From contig NC_061153.1 in the NCBI RefSeq assembly GCF_905220365.1, positions 12,798,114 to 12,862,113 of the forward strand: a DNA stretch of 64,000 nucleotides, read 5' to 3'. Under the pieces are notes generated by a model. It saw nothing but the letters and a program-made list of their open reading frames with translations. It did no database searches and was not told where the DNA came from. The translations under genes were made by a program, and so were the position numbers. Origin of the DNA: Vanessa cardui (lineage: Eukaryota; Arthropoda; Insecta; Lepidoptera; Nymphalidae). Below, piece by piece: positions 20,955 through 32,648 of this stretch. Position 1 is the stretch's first letter. Every line of letters begins with the position of its first letter.

Positions 20955-21503
20955 TCTTTAGTATATTTAGTATCAGTTTTGCACCCGTGAGAAGTCGGGG
21001 CGGGTCGCTAGTTAATTATAATATTCGATTATGACAATTACATGAACACAACCAAGTTCCGGAAGATGACTTAAATATCCAAGTAACCCATAAATAAAAG
21101 ATTCGACCGAGTATTGCTAACGTGCTCCTCAGAATCGTTCCGTTCCCTCCCGTTCCCTTAATTTGTCATGGATCCTATACTCAGAACCTTACCTAACTTT
21201 TACCAAACTACCCTTAAAGTATGTCCTTTATAATTTTAAAAGAATCATCAAAATTGTGCCAACCAATTTTGAGTTATTCACCTATTTATCGCGCACATAC
21301 ATAATGCAAATTTAAGACTTATGTCGTTTTCATACGGATACCATCATCGGAAAAAAATTAAAAAAAATGGGACCCCACGGGAAGCACTACCTTTCAAACA
21401 AAAAAAAAATTATCAAAATCGGTCCACCCAGTAAAAAGTTATGAGGTAACAAACATAAATAAATACAGACGAATTGATAACGTCCTCCTTTTGAAGTCGG
21501 TTG

Positions 21504-23438
21504 AAAAGTAGAAATAAATTATACGACCTATATGGTATGAAGCAGTGGAATCAAAACGAAGCCTTTCTAGGATATGTCAATAAATATTCCAAAATATTTA
21601 AAACAGTATGTATTTATGCTAAGTATTTATACATAAAGAACAAAATTTTGACTTCCGATAATAGAATAAAGGCCACTTGGGACATTATTGGAAGTGTTAG
21701 TGGAAAACCTAAAAAGGAAAGTATACCTATCAAATTAAACACAGGCAGTAAATACACAAATTCTGACTTGGAAGTTGCAAATTTATTTGAAATATTTTTT
21801 GATAACATACCTAATAAAATAACATCTCATTTAAAATCATCTACATTAGATGCAGCTAGATTATTAAATAAACATGTTTCTAAATGCGTTATTGATTTTT
21901 CTTTTGAAACAGTTTCTGCAATAGATGTTATAAAAGTATTTAAAACACTCAATATTAAAAAAAAACTAACGACGTATGGGGCATTTCGGTAAAATTCATA
22001 AATAACATCATACACGATATTGCTCCGTATATAGCAGTAATTTTTAACAAGAGTTTGGACACGGGTTCATTTCCTGACTTGTTAAAATGTAGTAAAGTCT
22101 TACCACTTTTTAAGAATGGAAATAGGAGCGATCCCAGTAATTACAGGCCTATTTCAATACTCCCATCTTTAAGTAAAATTTTCGAAAAAAATATTTTAAA
22201 TCAACTTCTTATCCATTTTGGTACAAATAAAATTTTTCATAGTGAGCAATTTGGTTTTACAAGAGGTCGATCAACAACTGATGCGGGAATTGCGCTTCTT
22301 AAGCATATTTACGATGCCTGGGAGAAATCACAGAATGCTATTGGAGTATTCTGTGATTTATCTAAAGCATTTGATTGTGAAGAACACGAGACGCTTCTTT
22401 ATAAGCTCAAATATTACGGCGTTAAAGGTAGGGCTCTTGATCTCATTGCTTCATACTTCAGTCAAAGAATTCAGCAAGTTTTCAATAATGGAATAAAGTT
22501 TACTGGATCTACGCTAAAAATGGGTGTTCCACAAGGTTCAATTTTGGGTCCCTTTCTATTCCTAGTATATATAAATGACCTTCCTTTCTTTGTTAAAGGT
22601 ATTTGTGATATAGTATTGTTTGCTGATGATACTTCACTGATTTTTAAGGTTGACAGGAAAAAAACTGACTATGACGATGTGAACGGTGCATTATCACAGA
22701 TACAAGATTGGTTTAATGAATACTCAAAAAACAAAATGTGTAGTTTTTACCTAAAATAATACCTAATTTAATAAAAATTATAATATATCTTTAAGCGGTG
22801 GCCCGCTTGATGTAGCCGATACTACCGTGTTCTTGGGAATAGAATTGGATTCCAGACTTCAGTGGAGTCCCCATTTGTCGTCCCTAACAGGGAGACTCAG
22901 CTCCGCAGCATACGCGGTTAGAAAAGTTAGACAACTAACTGATATTGATACCGCTCGTTTAGTTTATTTTGGTTATTTTCACAGTATTATGTCATATGGC
23001 ATATTACTTTGGGGTAACGCTGCAGACATTGAATCTGTCTTTATTTTACAAAAGAGAGCAATTCGGTTTATTTATAATCTTGGAGCTAGAGACTCTCTTC
23101 GGGATGTTTTTAACAGAGTAGGAATACTCACTGTTGCGTCGCAATATATTTACAACAATATCATGTATATTCACAGTAACATTGATAACTTTGATAAAAT
23201 CAGTGATAAACATTGTATATGCACTAGAAGTAAGGATAAGCTTATAACGCCAAGTTTCCGACTCCGCAAAGTCAATAAATCTTTCTTGGGGCAAGGTATC
23301 CATTTCTATAATAAAATTCCACAGACATTTTTAACTTTGCCGTCTCGTAAATTCAAATCGTTCATAAAAAATACATTGGTGAAAAAGGCGTATTATTCGA
23401 TACAAGATTTTGTAGATGATAAAAAAGCGTGGAATTAA
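21504..23438 (+). pseudogene. LINE reverse transcriptase, BS-like, two frame breaks
   Basis: The linker (NKLYDLYGMKQWN...) is followed by RT: SDPSNYRPISILPSLSKIFE, EQFGFTRGRSTTDAGIAL, GVFCDLSKAFD (first Asp), MGVPQGSILGPFLFLVYIND and IVLFADDTSLIF (catalytic FADD). The frame stops at 21992 and 22759 and continues in other phases. The last part (22827-23438) holds the thumb and C-terminus (LGIELDSRLQWSPHL, QKRAIRFIYNLG). It is the RT of the LINE whose endonuclease is at 12342-17646. Confidence 0.88.
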
Positions 23439-23685
23439 TACCTGTTGACTTCCAGGCAGGATATATTAATTTAATAATTGTATTAACTTAAAAATTAACT
23501 AACATGACTATATTTTTTTAAATGTTGAAAAAGAGTAACTACTGAGTTCCTTGCCGGTTCTTCTCGGTAGAATCTACTTTCCGAACCGGTGGTAGCTTCA
23601 CTTAATTGTTAAATGACGATTCAAAAGTGCTTGTAAAAGCCCACTTGAATAAAGTATACTTTGATTTTGATTTTGATTTTTGATT
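23439..23685 (+). other. 3' UTR and tail of the BS-like LINE
   Basis: It contains the conserved block CCGGTTCTTCTCGGTAGAATC, then GAACCGGTGGTAGC, AATAAAG and a tail of TGATTT units. A diverged reverse copy of this UTR lies at 31965-32150. Confidence 0.75.
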
Positions 23686-24173
23686 ATAATGTTAATAGAA
23701 ACCCGGCCCGGCTTCGCACGAGTGCAATGCTGCCACTAAATGTAGTACACTTAGTGGCTGCATTTCAGATTTCTTACAACGTTTACAGTTTTTCAGTCGT
23801 TAGACAGTACAAACTGCTGCTTTTGTGAAATCTGTAATATCTGTCAATTCAACTTTTGTGTAACGATTTTTTTTCTGTTCGAGTAGCCGGGATCGCTAAT
23901 TAAGGAAGTATCGATGATCAAGTGAGAACCATATTCATTAGAAAATGGTGCGCTTGCTTTAAGTTAAAGCATGACCTTTCTATTGTTATACAGTCATCGA
24001 TGGCAGCCTGAATTGTTTGAAAGCCGTCACAGAGAATCATGTCGATGTTTATACTTAAAAAAACTGTATTTTTTTGTATAAATCAAAATCGGTCCACCCA
24101 TTTAAAAGTTATGAGGTAACAACTATAAAAAAAATACAGACGAATTGATAACCTCCCCCTTTTGAAGTCGGTT
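23686..24173 (-). mobile_element. Chimeric Helitron-like piece with a captured transposon segment
   Basis: On the minus strand three blocks follow one another. 24173-24084 is the GGTTG-type end of a CGACTTC element. 24083-23845 is a close copy of 28745-28990, part of the protease-like gene of the DDE transposon. 23844-23686 matches the Helitron 3' region at 38850-38985, including the GC hairpin of CTCGTGCGAAGCCGGGCC and TTTCTATTAAC. Taking up foreign segments is typical of Helitrons. Confidence 0.65.
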
Positions 24174-24429
24174 GAAAACTGACTTCCTTCTTTCAAGAGT
24201 TACTACATTCATAGTGTAATAGTAATTTTACATTTATTTTGACTTTGGCCATGTGTGAATGACGACACTTTTTTTAAGTCATTGATTAAATAATAGCATT
24301 CGATAAAATCCTTATTAACTGTACGAAGTTTGTACGGGTTACTAATTGATTTTAATATTAACCTAAGGAAGCACACTCAATGCGGAAATAGTTATTAAGT
24401 AGATAGGTATTTTTATTTTATATAGTTTA
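24174..24429. other. Unassigned AT-rich spacer
   Basis: This stretch has no open frame and no match noticed elsewhere in the window. It lies between the chimeric piece and a diverged Helitron. Confidence 0.5.
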
Positions 24430-24830
24430 TTTATCACCCTGGTTTTATACGGGTGCTGATACTAAATTGACTACAGAATGTATACAAAGTTTATAGTTCT
24501 TTGCCATTAGAAAATGCAAACCGCTGTGTCTGCAATTTAAATCTGTAATATCTGTGTTCATATTCATTTAAGTTACACGATGAAAGGTGCTGCGTAAACG
24601 TGGATTAATGCTGTATTGCCTAAATTGCTGCTACAGTAATCCATTATATCTCATCAAAAGTGAAGGGTAAAAATGGTTATTGTAAGCTTTCCCTAAGAGA
24701 TAGACATACACATTGTGTTTATCGAATATTTATTGCTCTTTTATCACTATGAAAAATTCCACCAAAATCCGTTGTGTAATTTTGAAGATCTAAGCGTACA
24801 CAGGGCAGACAGGCGGCGGTTTTATAATAT
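24430..24830 (-). mobile_element. Diverged non-autonomous Helitron
   Basis: On the minus strand the left end resembles the TCACTACATAG... start (TCATTACATATTATAAAACC, then ACGCTTAGATCTTC and CAACGGATTTTGGTGGAA). The other end resembles ATTTAGTATCAGCACCCGTA before a degraded hairpin. Ends are too changed to fix exactly. Confidence 0.5.
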
Positions 24831-25845
24831 GTAATGATTATTTTAAAGAAATGTATATTATATTTCGAGTATTCATTAATATCTTGAAATGAGTTCTTTT
24901 AATGTTTAATAGAAAGTTTTTTTTTATTAAAAAAATTGACGGAAAAGCATTGACCTTCAACAATGCTAAAGGTCTTTTGTTTCTTTTGTCTTTTTAAAAA
25001 TCTATCTACTTTTATAATTATTTTTCAATATAACAATATGTCAATTATTTTCCGAATACTGTATGTATAATTGTCTTGGTAGGTAGATAGAATGAGTCCA
25101 CTCCCGCCACAAGACGCGGACTGTGTGACCTCGAGTGTGACCGTTAGCGTGTTTCGTCATAAGTCAAAATGCCCGCTTGGGCAGACACAAGCGGTCAGAC
25201 GTCGTTGACGGTCGTCTTTAATAATTGAATTTTTAAAGCGTAATAACGTATTTGATACATTTTTTTAATTTGACTCTTGCACGTAGCTATATAATATAAT
25301 AATAAGTTAAACCATAATCAATAACAAATTATTTTTTTAGTTTTTTCATTACATATTTTTATTCCCTTATTATTTAAGCTGTTTCTATAGTTAAGTTTAA
25401 GAGTATTTAGATGTTTGATATAGTTGTTTAAGTTTTTATAGATATTTTAATTTTAATCATTAATAATATAAGTTTTATTAATATATTTTAATTTCTTTCA
25501 CATAGTTATTTAGGTTTATAGAGATAGGTTATTTTCTTGTCTGTCTTTATTTTTTAACAGAATAATTATTTAGGTATTTTCTTTGTTTTATTTAATTAAT
25601 ACATTAAATATCGTACAATTTTAATTTTAATCAGGTTGAAACAACTTGAATATTTTTTTAAATTAATAATAAAAAAATATTATTTTAGGTATAACTTTAA
25701 TTTATGTTCCTATGTTAGTTGTTTATAACTTTAAGTTTTATTTTATTTCACACTTGCCACCGTATTCGACAGAAAAAGTGTTTTTATTTTTTAATATTAA
25801 AAAAAAAACAATATCCGTAATATTTCTAATTTATCTTATATATAT
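24831..25845 (+). promoter_or_regulatory. 5' region of the DDE transposon with a GC-rich block
   Basis: The stretch is mostly A/T. The exception is 25090-25215, which is GC-rich and carries a block (25172-25217, CCCGCTTGGGCAGACACAAG...) related to 7955-8000. A TATATATATATG stretch occurs just before the ATG at 25846. A promoter or leader role is inferred from position and from the repeated block. No reading frame is evident here. Confidence 0.4.
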
Positions 25846-28080
25846 ATGTTTAAAATGCCGTTTAAATCTCCATACAACAAAATACCTTTACGCGAAATTT
25901 TGTTAGATCCTGGTTATCGTACCATTGATGATAAAGGGTCTCTTCTTCCACCTTCTCATAAGTTGTATCAAAGAATATCAACAAAGATGGCGGATAAAGG
26001 CCTATTAATCACACCAAAGCACGTATACACGATAATTAATAGTAATCGTGCTGGGTTTAAAGATATGATTTTGGAAGCTTTCAATATTCGAAAACAAGAA
26101 TTAAGCATTTGCGAGAATGATAGTGATTACAGTACCAATAACTACTCAGACCAAACTACAAATATCAGTTCAGCTTCTGTTAAAGTAATCTTGGTAATTT
26201 CTAAAGAGAAATGGCGAACTATAACACCCCAAGAAAAAATCTATGGCAAAAGAATATATTGGAAACTGCGGCCAGGATGGGCAGATGTGGTGGCCGAAGA
26301 ACTTTGGATGCAACACCATCTTGACTGTGTATTTAGTTTTAAAAATCATAACATATTCCTAAGTGCAAGTGCTAAATACTACTTAACAATAGAAGGATTT
26401 GTACCGAATGTGAAGCAAAGATCCATTGCACTCTTTTAAAATAGCCATCAAAAGATGGTGATGTTATTCTCGAATGCAACGTTGAGGGCATTAAAGCGGC
26501 GTGTCATTCCGGACAAAAAAGACGGCAATTAAGAGGTAGTCGTCGCCGCGTGGTGGCCGACATACTTATTGATGGCGGTAAAGACGCGGTGACATGGCGA
26601 CGCAAAGAAGCTGGCCGTATGAAGAACTTCGGCAAAAAAAATCCACCTATTTTGCCCACGAATGTAGTTGTTCGGAAAGCCAAAGAACAACGACTATTGA
26701 GTAAGTACGGTTTACAGTTTGGGAACCCCGCATTAAATTTACTCAAAAGTGCTGAATACGGTAAGCTAGTCGGTTGTATACAATCCATAAGCTTGTATAA
26801 ATTTAACTGTATATATTGGCTTCCCGAACAACTTCAAATATACATTTCTCGTGTTCGCAATGATCCTAATGCAACATTGGCTATTGATGCTACGGGCGGC
26901 ATTGCAAAACGTGACAAGCCTCGGAAGCCGCACATCCTTTTGTATCAATGCGTACTCATAACACGTGAAGGTAGTGTGCCAACCTTCCAAATGGTTTCAG
27001 CCGATCAAAGATCGATCATTGTAAGTTCTTTTTTGAGTCATATTCTCGCTGCTAATGCTCCGATTCCACCGATTGTCGTTACAGATTTTGGGTGGTCCTT
27101 GTTAATTGCGATTGCACAAATACTAGGCGGCTGCGTAAATTTAAACGATTATTTACAAAAGTGCTTTGATGCTATTACAAACAAAGCATCGTCGTTACCA
27201 TTGACGTTTATACGCTATGATGTCCATGATTACGCGATGGCCCAGCCTTAGAGGAAAAGATAAAACACTGGTTCGAAGATTTTATAAACGATGTATGGGA
27301 AGAGCTCATCAAATAACCAACCTAAAAGAATTATCCTACTTCCTGGAATCTGTGCTTGTTGTGGCCCTCAGCAAATGCATTGGTTCTGAACCAAATGGAA
27401 AGATGCTGCCATCGGTAGATCGATTGCATTTCTTAAACAGTCAGATAAAAGGAATAAATCTGAATATCGATGACGACAACGAAAGTGCCGGCCAAATTGA
27501 CGAAGAGCCTTTGGATACAAACATGAGGGAATTTGACGCAGAACAGAACATGTTAGAATCTGAATCTGAAATATTGGGATGGAAATCTTGGTGTAATAAA
27601 TTGTTTGATACAGCTACGAGAATTGCTGATCAGTCTATTAATGGGGATACAATTAATGCATGTTACAATATTGATTTTGCCAAAAGAATGAAAAGATACC
27701 TGCTACCATATTCGGCACTGTGGACTGCAATAATGGTGCCAATATTTAAGAGAGGCTCAGTGACCGCTACCTCTGCTGCTGTTGAAGCAGAATTCGCAGA
27801 TTTGAAACGTCGCGAGTTTAGGGGTGAAATTCCAATGCGAATAGATCGATTTGTACATCAACACCTTGAAAAAATTGAAAACAAATTAAAAGAACGCTGT
27901 GTGGCAACGGATGGTTCACTTAAAAACGAAGATCACTCTAGATCTGCAATTGCAAATCGGGAAAACATTATGGAATTCGGTACCCCTTCGCTTCCAACGT
28001 TTAAATTTCACGAACTCTCGTCTACTCCGTTTGAAAATATGAAAAATAGCCTATATTGCCTAGCTTCAACCCAGATTTGA
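25846..28080 (+). pseudogene. DDE transposase, probably MULE-related, frameshifted
   Basis: Three frames (25846-26439, 26550-27251, 27217-28080) form one protein. A basic N-terminal region is followed by NATLAIDATGGIAKR (first Asp), PPIVVTDFGWSLLIAIAQIL (second Asp), a RYDVHDYAMAQP segment, and SAAVEAEFADLKRREFRGEI with the expected third acidic residue. The overall pattern (D-A-T-G, T-D-F-x-W, V-E-x-E-F) resembles MULE-type transposases of the NOF/Phantom sort seen in insects. The superfamily is not certain. The breaks are small shifts, so decay is moderate. The protease-like region follows directly. Confidence 0.65.
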
Positions 28081-29200
28081 AACCAGAATCTGAAGAAATA
28101 AAGATGGAACAGGCTATTACAGCAACTGATTCTTCAAAATCTTTGACCCATTCCTACGAGGACAGCATTCAATCACCACAGGATGAAAATATACCACCTG
28201 ACAATGATTGGAATGTTCGAGAGGAATGGGGAGGGTTAGAAAAAAACCCCACACGAAGACATTTGAAACATAACCTTAAAAGAAAACGTACAAAAGCTAC
28301 AAGATTCGATGATTGTCCTGAGTGGGATTTTATCAAGGATTCTACACTACGGGTAATATACCAATACTGTTGAACGGAAATATCGCAGGACCTGTATGTG
28401 TACATGGTGAGTCTTTAAATGTCTCGTCAACATGTGCTTTTGACTCAATTTTTCAGGGCGTACTGAGCGGTCTTTTATCCAACAAAACGTATTTTAACAA
28501 GTTAAAAATATCAGATTGTCCGATAGTAAATTTGGCCCAGAATCTCTCACTGATAAGTGAGAAAAAAGGGATCACTACGTTCAACGGGCTAAAATATTAA
28601 CTGCGATTCCGTTGTTTGAAATTTGGTAACGATATACACGAGGAATATTAGGCGCTTAGATGTTGAGTGCAATGCTGCCCACTTGGCGCAGTATTTATTC
28701 GAGGAAGAACCAACCTATATATGCCGTGTAGAGTGTTCTTGTGGATACGTTATACAAAAAAAAAATACAGTTTTTTAAGTATAAACATCGACATGATTCT
28801 CTGTGACGGCTTTCAAACAATTCAGGCTGCCATCGATGACTGTATAACAATAGAAAGGTCATGCTTTAACTGTAAAGCAAGCGCACCATTTTCTAATGAA
28901 TATGGATCACACTTGATCATCGATACTTCCTTAATTAGCGATCCCGGCTACTCGAACAGAAAAAAAATCGTTACACAAAAGTTGAATTCGATAAAAAAGA
29001 TAATAAAACTAAATAGACAGACGTATATGATCGCTGCTGTTATAGATTACAGCATTATACACAAACATTATGTTGCATACGGACTAACTGGTGAGTTTTG
29101 GTACAAATACGATGGTCTATTAAAGAGACGCAGTGCAGCAAATCCAAGAACCGTTATACAATCACATTTAATATTTTACGCAATCTGTGCTAATCAATAA
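28056..29200 (+). pseudogene. C-terminal ubiquitin-specific-protease-like region of the DDE element
   Basis: An acidic linker (28056-28373) leads to NVSSTCAFDSIFQGVL, a Cys box like that of USP peptidases. A C-x-C-G and a later C-F-N-C pair could form the zinc ribbon of the USP finger. Then come HKHYVAYGL (His box) and FWYKYDGL (Asp/Asn position). The regions 28322-28600 and 28667-29200 are in one phase, broken by stops. The order Cys box, zinc ribbon, His box is that of the C19 family. Function, and whether it was translated as one chain with the transposase, are inferred. Confidence 0.55.
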
Positions 29201-29940
29201 TTTTTTAAAATAACGAAATAATGATAAATACCTATTGCTTATTCCACTAATTTATATAATATCAAAATTTGTACAACGTAAATAAAACTTATCCCATATA
29301 AAAATCTAAATTAATATACTTTTACTCAAGTAGGCTCATACAAAATATAACATACATTAATATCTAATTTTCTTTACCTAGGTATATAAATATTAATTAT
29401 ATATCATCTTACCTTAATGGTATGGCTCCGCTGCTTGCATGGTGTTGTTCCAACTACTATACGTTAGTTATGCTGAGAAAACTGCCGCTAATAATGAGGT
29501 TTTATTATTTGATTTTATCGTTGGGTAGTCTAGAAATCAAAGAAAGTATCTCATTTGTTATTTTTAATACAAGCTCACATACTTTATTATTATATGTAAT
29601 ATATTTATACCTTAAACTCTTACGTCCACCGAGTACTTTTCTTTTTGTGTACACTGAATTCACTATAATTATAATACAAGTAAAATGCACGCGTCACGCG
29701 ACCACCGGCGCGCGGCGCACGTGGCATTGTAATAACATTCCCAGTGATCCTATTTCTCCATAACTGGTTTTGCTTTATACAAAATATAAATATATTTGCG
29801 TGTAGTTTTATTGAATGAATTAATTATTATTTAATGTATGCAATTTATCTTATAAATAAATTATATGTGTAATATCTATTGTCTTTATTTTAAATTTTAG
29901 TATTTGTATTTTAATTGGGTCACCGCCCGTCAGTAGGTAT
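29201..29940. other. Non-coding unit related to 60880-61545, left part
   Basis: Mostly A/T, with two marked blocks. The first is CTTACCTTAATGGTATGGCTCCG near 29409. The second is a GC-rich block at 29688-29730. Both have counterparts in the same order at 60899 and 61228-61290. The unit is interrupted by the CGACTTC element at 29941 and its end is seen from 31656. It could be the 3' end of a LINE. No protein is recognisable. Confidence 0.4.
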
Positions 29941-31581
29941 ATAAATAAATAAAATTTTAACAAAAAGAAAAACCGACTTCAAACAAAACACTATTTTAAA
30001 ACAAATGAATATGCACGAAAAAGTAATAAAAATAATTGCGTATTCAACATATTTTTTAGAGTCTTCCTAAGTTAAATGAAATGAAAAATATTAGACTACT
30101 TAAAAGTCGATTAACGATTATATCATGTAGTTATAGTTATTGGTATATTTGGAGCCGGTGTCAGCCACGGTGCCCTTGCCCCAACAATCAAAAGAAAGAA
30201 GCGATACGAGCCCCTTGATTGATCCAGTATATTATTGTGTAAAAGGTAATTTGTAAAAAACATATTTGTTAAAGTATTCTCGTATTGTTTTTTGATAGAT
30301 ATACTGTAGGGTTTTATTGGCTGACACCGACTCCAAATATAACAATAATTATAACTACATGATATAATCGTTAATCGACTTTTAAGTAGTCTAATATTTT
30401 TCATTTCATTTAACTTAGGAAGACTCTAAAAAATATGTTGAATACGCAATTATTTTTATTACTTTTTCGTGCATATTCATTTGTTTTAAAATAGTGTTTT
30501 GTTTGAAGTCGGTTTTTCTTTTTGTTAAAATTTTATTTATTTTTTGATTTTAAGTGAAGCTGATGTTGACTAACTAATTTTTTTTAATATGGATAGATTA
30601 AGCGTTCCGTTTATATGAGTCAGAAACTACTTCGAGGACAATTTCAAAGGAAACTTGCGAATAAAGCAAAAATAGACTTTCGAAAATGCGGATTTAATAC
30701 GTCACGCGGCGTAAACTACAAGGATCCCTCGAAAGAGCTGTAATCGAACTCAGCAAAAAAACTTTGAAAAAGACCAACTATATTTCGTACATCATATGAC
30801 ATCACATCACATACACAAAATTTGATTAAAGATAGTAAGAAATTCTGCCCCATATCGCACTCTAACTGCGAGCAGTATAGGAGTTCCATCACTACATAGT
30901 ATAAAACAAAGTCGCTTTCTCTGTCCCTATATCGTTAAATCTACGCAACGGATTTTGATGCAGTTTTTTTTAAAAGATAGTGTGATTCAAGGGGAAGGTT
31001 TGTGTATATAATACATGAACAATCTAGTAAAGAAACAATGATAATTTTAGAAGTTTGCGATGTGATGTCGTATATAAACAAATTCTGTAGTATATTTAGT
31101 TTCAGTATTGCACCCGTGCGAAGCCGGGGTGGGTAGCTAGTTGATTATAATATTCAACTATGATAATTACATAAACATAACCATAATACGGAAGGTGACT
31201 CAAATATCCAAATAACCTATAAATAAAAGATTCGATCGAGTATCGCTAACGTGCTCCTCAGAATTGTTCCGTTCCCTTCCGTTCCGTTACTTTGTCATGG
31301 ATCCTGTGCTCAGAACCTTACCAAACTTTCACCAAATTACCCTTGAAGTATATATTTTATAATAAAAAAAGAATTATCAAAATTGGTTAACGTGATTTTC
31401 AGTTATTCACCTATTTGTCGCGCATATACGTAATGCAAATTTAAGACTTATGTCGTTTTCACATGGATACCATCATCGGAAAAAAAATTAAAAAAAATGG
31501 GACCCCACGGGAAGCACTACCTTTCAAACAAAAAAAAAAATTATCAAAATCGGTCCACCCAGTAAAAAGTTATGAGGTAAC

Positions 31582-31618
<37 letters not shown>

Positions 31619-31655
31619 GACGAATTGATAACCTCCTCCTTTTGGAAGTCGGTTG
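29941..31655 (+). mobile_element. CGACTTC element, full copy (1.71 kb)
   Basis: The palindromic module is 29950-30535 (arms to 30166 and from 30318). The unique stretch is 30536-30888, the internal Helitron 30889-31140, and the T-rich end leads to GGAAGTCGGTTG at 31655. An A-run of 26 precedes TACAGACGAATTGATAACC. It is the cleanest plus-strand copy and was used here as the reference. It carries no gene. Confidence 0.8.
30889..31140 (+). mobile_element. Non-autonomous Helitron inside the CGACTTC element
   Basis: It begins TCACTACATAGT after an A and ends GGTAGCTAG before a T. The CACCC...GGGTG hairpin (31111-31131) sits 9 bases from the end. Same unit as 9171-9422. Confidence 0.8.
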
Positions 31656-31964
31656 AAAAAAGGGTACCATTGAAAATCAGCATTAGGTGTCCACACCTTT
31701 GAATTGCTGAATGGTATACCTATTTGGGACACGTCACGTTTATTGTAGTTGTTCTTTTTCTTTATATTTGTTTTTGAATCGTTACTTTTTTTTTTATTGT
31801 TCATTTTATTTCTTTTGTTTTTTTTTGTGTAAATGATAATTTATTAGTAATTAATTATTATTATTATTATTTTTTATTATTATTTTTACTTTTTATTTTG
31901 TACCAAGTGTCATGTTGTCCCAAATAAAAGTGTTCTTTCTTTCTTCTTTCTTTCTTTCTTCTAC
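31656..31964 (+). repeat. Non-coding unit, right part, with TTTC-type tail
   Basis: It starts near GGTACCATTGAAAATCAGC, has GCTGAATGGTATACC and GGGACACGT, then AATAAAAGTG and a tail of TTTCTTTC units. The same order is seen at 61551-61815. A polyadenylation signal followed by a short repeat tail is what LINE 3' ends look like. Confidence 0.6.
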
Positions 31965-32203
31965 AAGCACTTTTGAGTCATCACGTTTCAGTGTTGAAAT
32001 AAATTTATATCCATAATCGGTTCAGAAAGTATATTGTACCACAAAAAACCGGCAAGAAACCCAAAGACTGCCCACGATGTATACTCAATTTGTTATGTAA
32101 ATAAAGTACCATAAAATAATTACATATACATATATCCTGCCTGGAAATCAAAAATATTATTTGAAATCAAAGCCAACATTTTTATTATGCTATCGTATTA
32201 TTA
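31965..32203 (-). repeat. Old 3' UTR fragment of the BS-like LINE
   Basis: On the minus strand it shows the blocks AGGCAGGATATA, TTTCTTGCCGGTTTTTTG and CAAAAGTGCTTGTAG, which match the 3' UTR at 23439-23685 with many differences. No frame remains. Confidence 0.6.
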
Positions 32204-32648
32204 ATAAATAAAATTTTAACAAAAAGAAAAACCGACTTCAAACAAAACACTATTTTAAAACAAATGAATATGCACAAAAAAGTAATAAAAATAATTGCGT
32301 ATTCAACATATTTTTTAGAGTCTTCCTAAGTTAAATGAAATGAAAAATATTAGACTACTTAAAAGTCGATTAACGATTATATCACGTAGTTATAGTTATT
32401 GGTATATTTGGAGCCGGTGTCAGCCACGGTGCCCTTGCCCCAACAATCAAAAGAAAGAAGCGATACGAGCCCCTTGATTGATTCAGTATATTATTGAGTA
32501 AAAGGTAATTTGTAAAAAACATATTTGTTAAAGTATTCTCGTATTGTTTTTTGATAGATATACTGTAGGGTTTTATTGGCTGACACCGACTCCAAATATA
32601 ACAATAATTATAACTACATGATATAATCGTTAATCGACTTTTAAGTAG
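32204..32648 (+). mobile_element. CGACTTC element, palindromic module only
   Basis: The first 445 bp of the element are present: left arm, loop and most of the right arm. It breaks at TTAAGTAG, where GC-rich sequence CTGCCGCGGCACG begins. It is close in sequence to the copy at 29941. Confidence 0.75.

Larger units (their letters stand above)
17647..21503 (+). mobile_element. CGACTTC element carrying two later insertions
   Basis: The palindromic module is 17647-18222, the unique stretch follows, then the Helitron-type section and the T-rich end finishing GAAGTCGGTTG at 21503. Later insertions are a Helitron (18597-18993) and a LINE (19195-20954). Removing the element leaves the LINE linker in frame across the junction. 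Divergence from the other copies is visible by eye, so this copy is older than those at 8.7 and 30 kb. Confidence 0.8.
12177..23685 (+). mobile_element. BS/Jockey-like LINE split by a gypsy element and a CGACTTC element
   Basis: Three pieces belong to one element: 12177-12576, 16987-17646 and 21504-23685. They give endonuclease, linker, reverse transcriptase and 3' UTR in the correct order on the plus strand. The 3' end has the lepidopteran tail with TTCTTGCCGGTTCTTC-like sequence, AATAAAG and several TGATTT units. Flanks on both sides match the satellite/Helitron border at 38960-39010 in inverse, which marks the original insertion site. No ORF1 is seen, so the copy is 5'-truncated. Confidence 0.85.

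Noticed and set aside
31925..31970. CTTTC repeat as a stand-alone microsatellite
   Set aside because: It follows a polyadenylation signal in a unit that recurs at 61551-61815, so it is an element tail.
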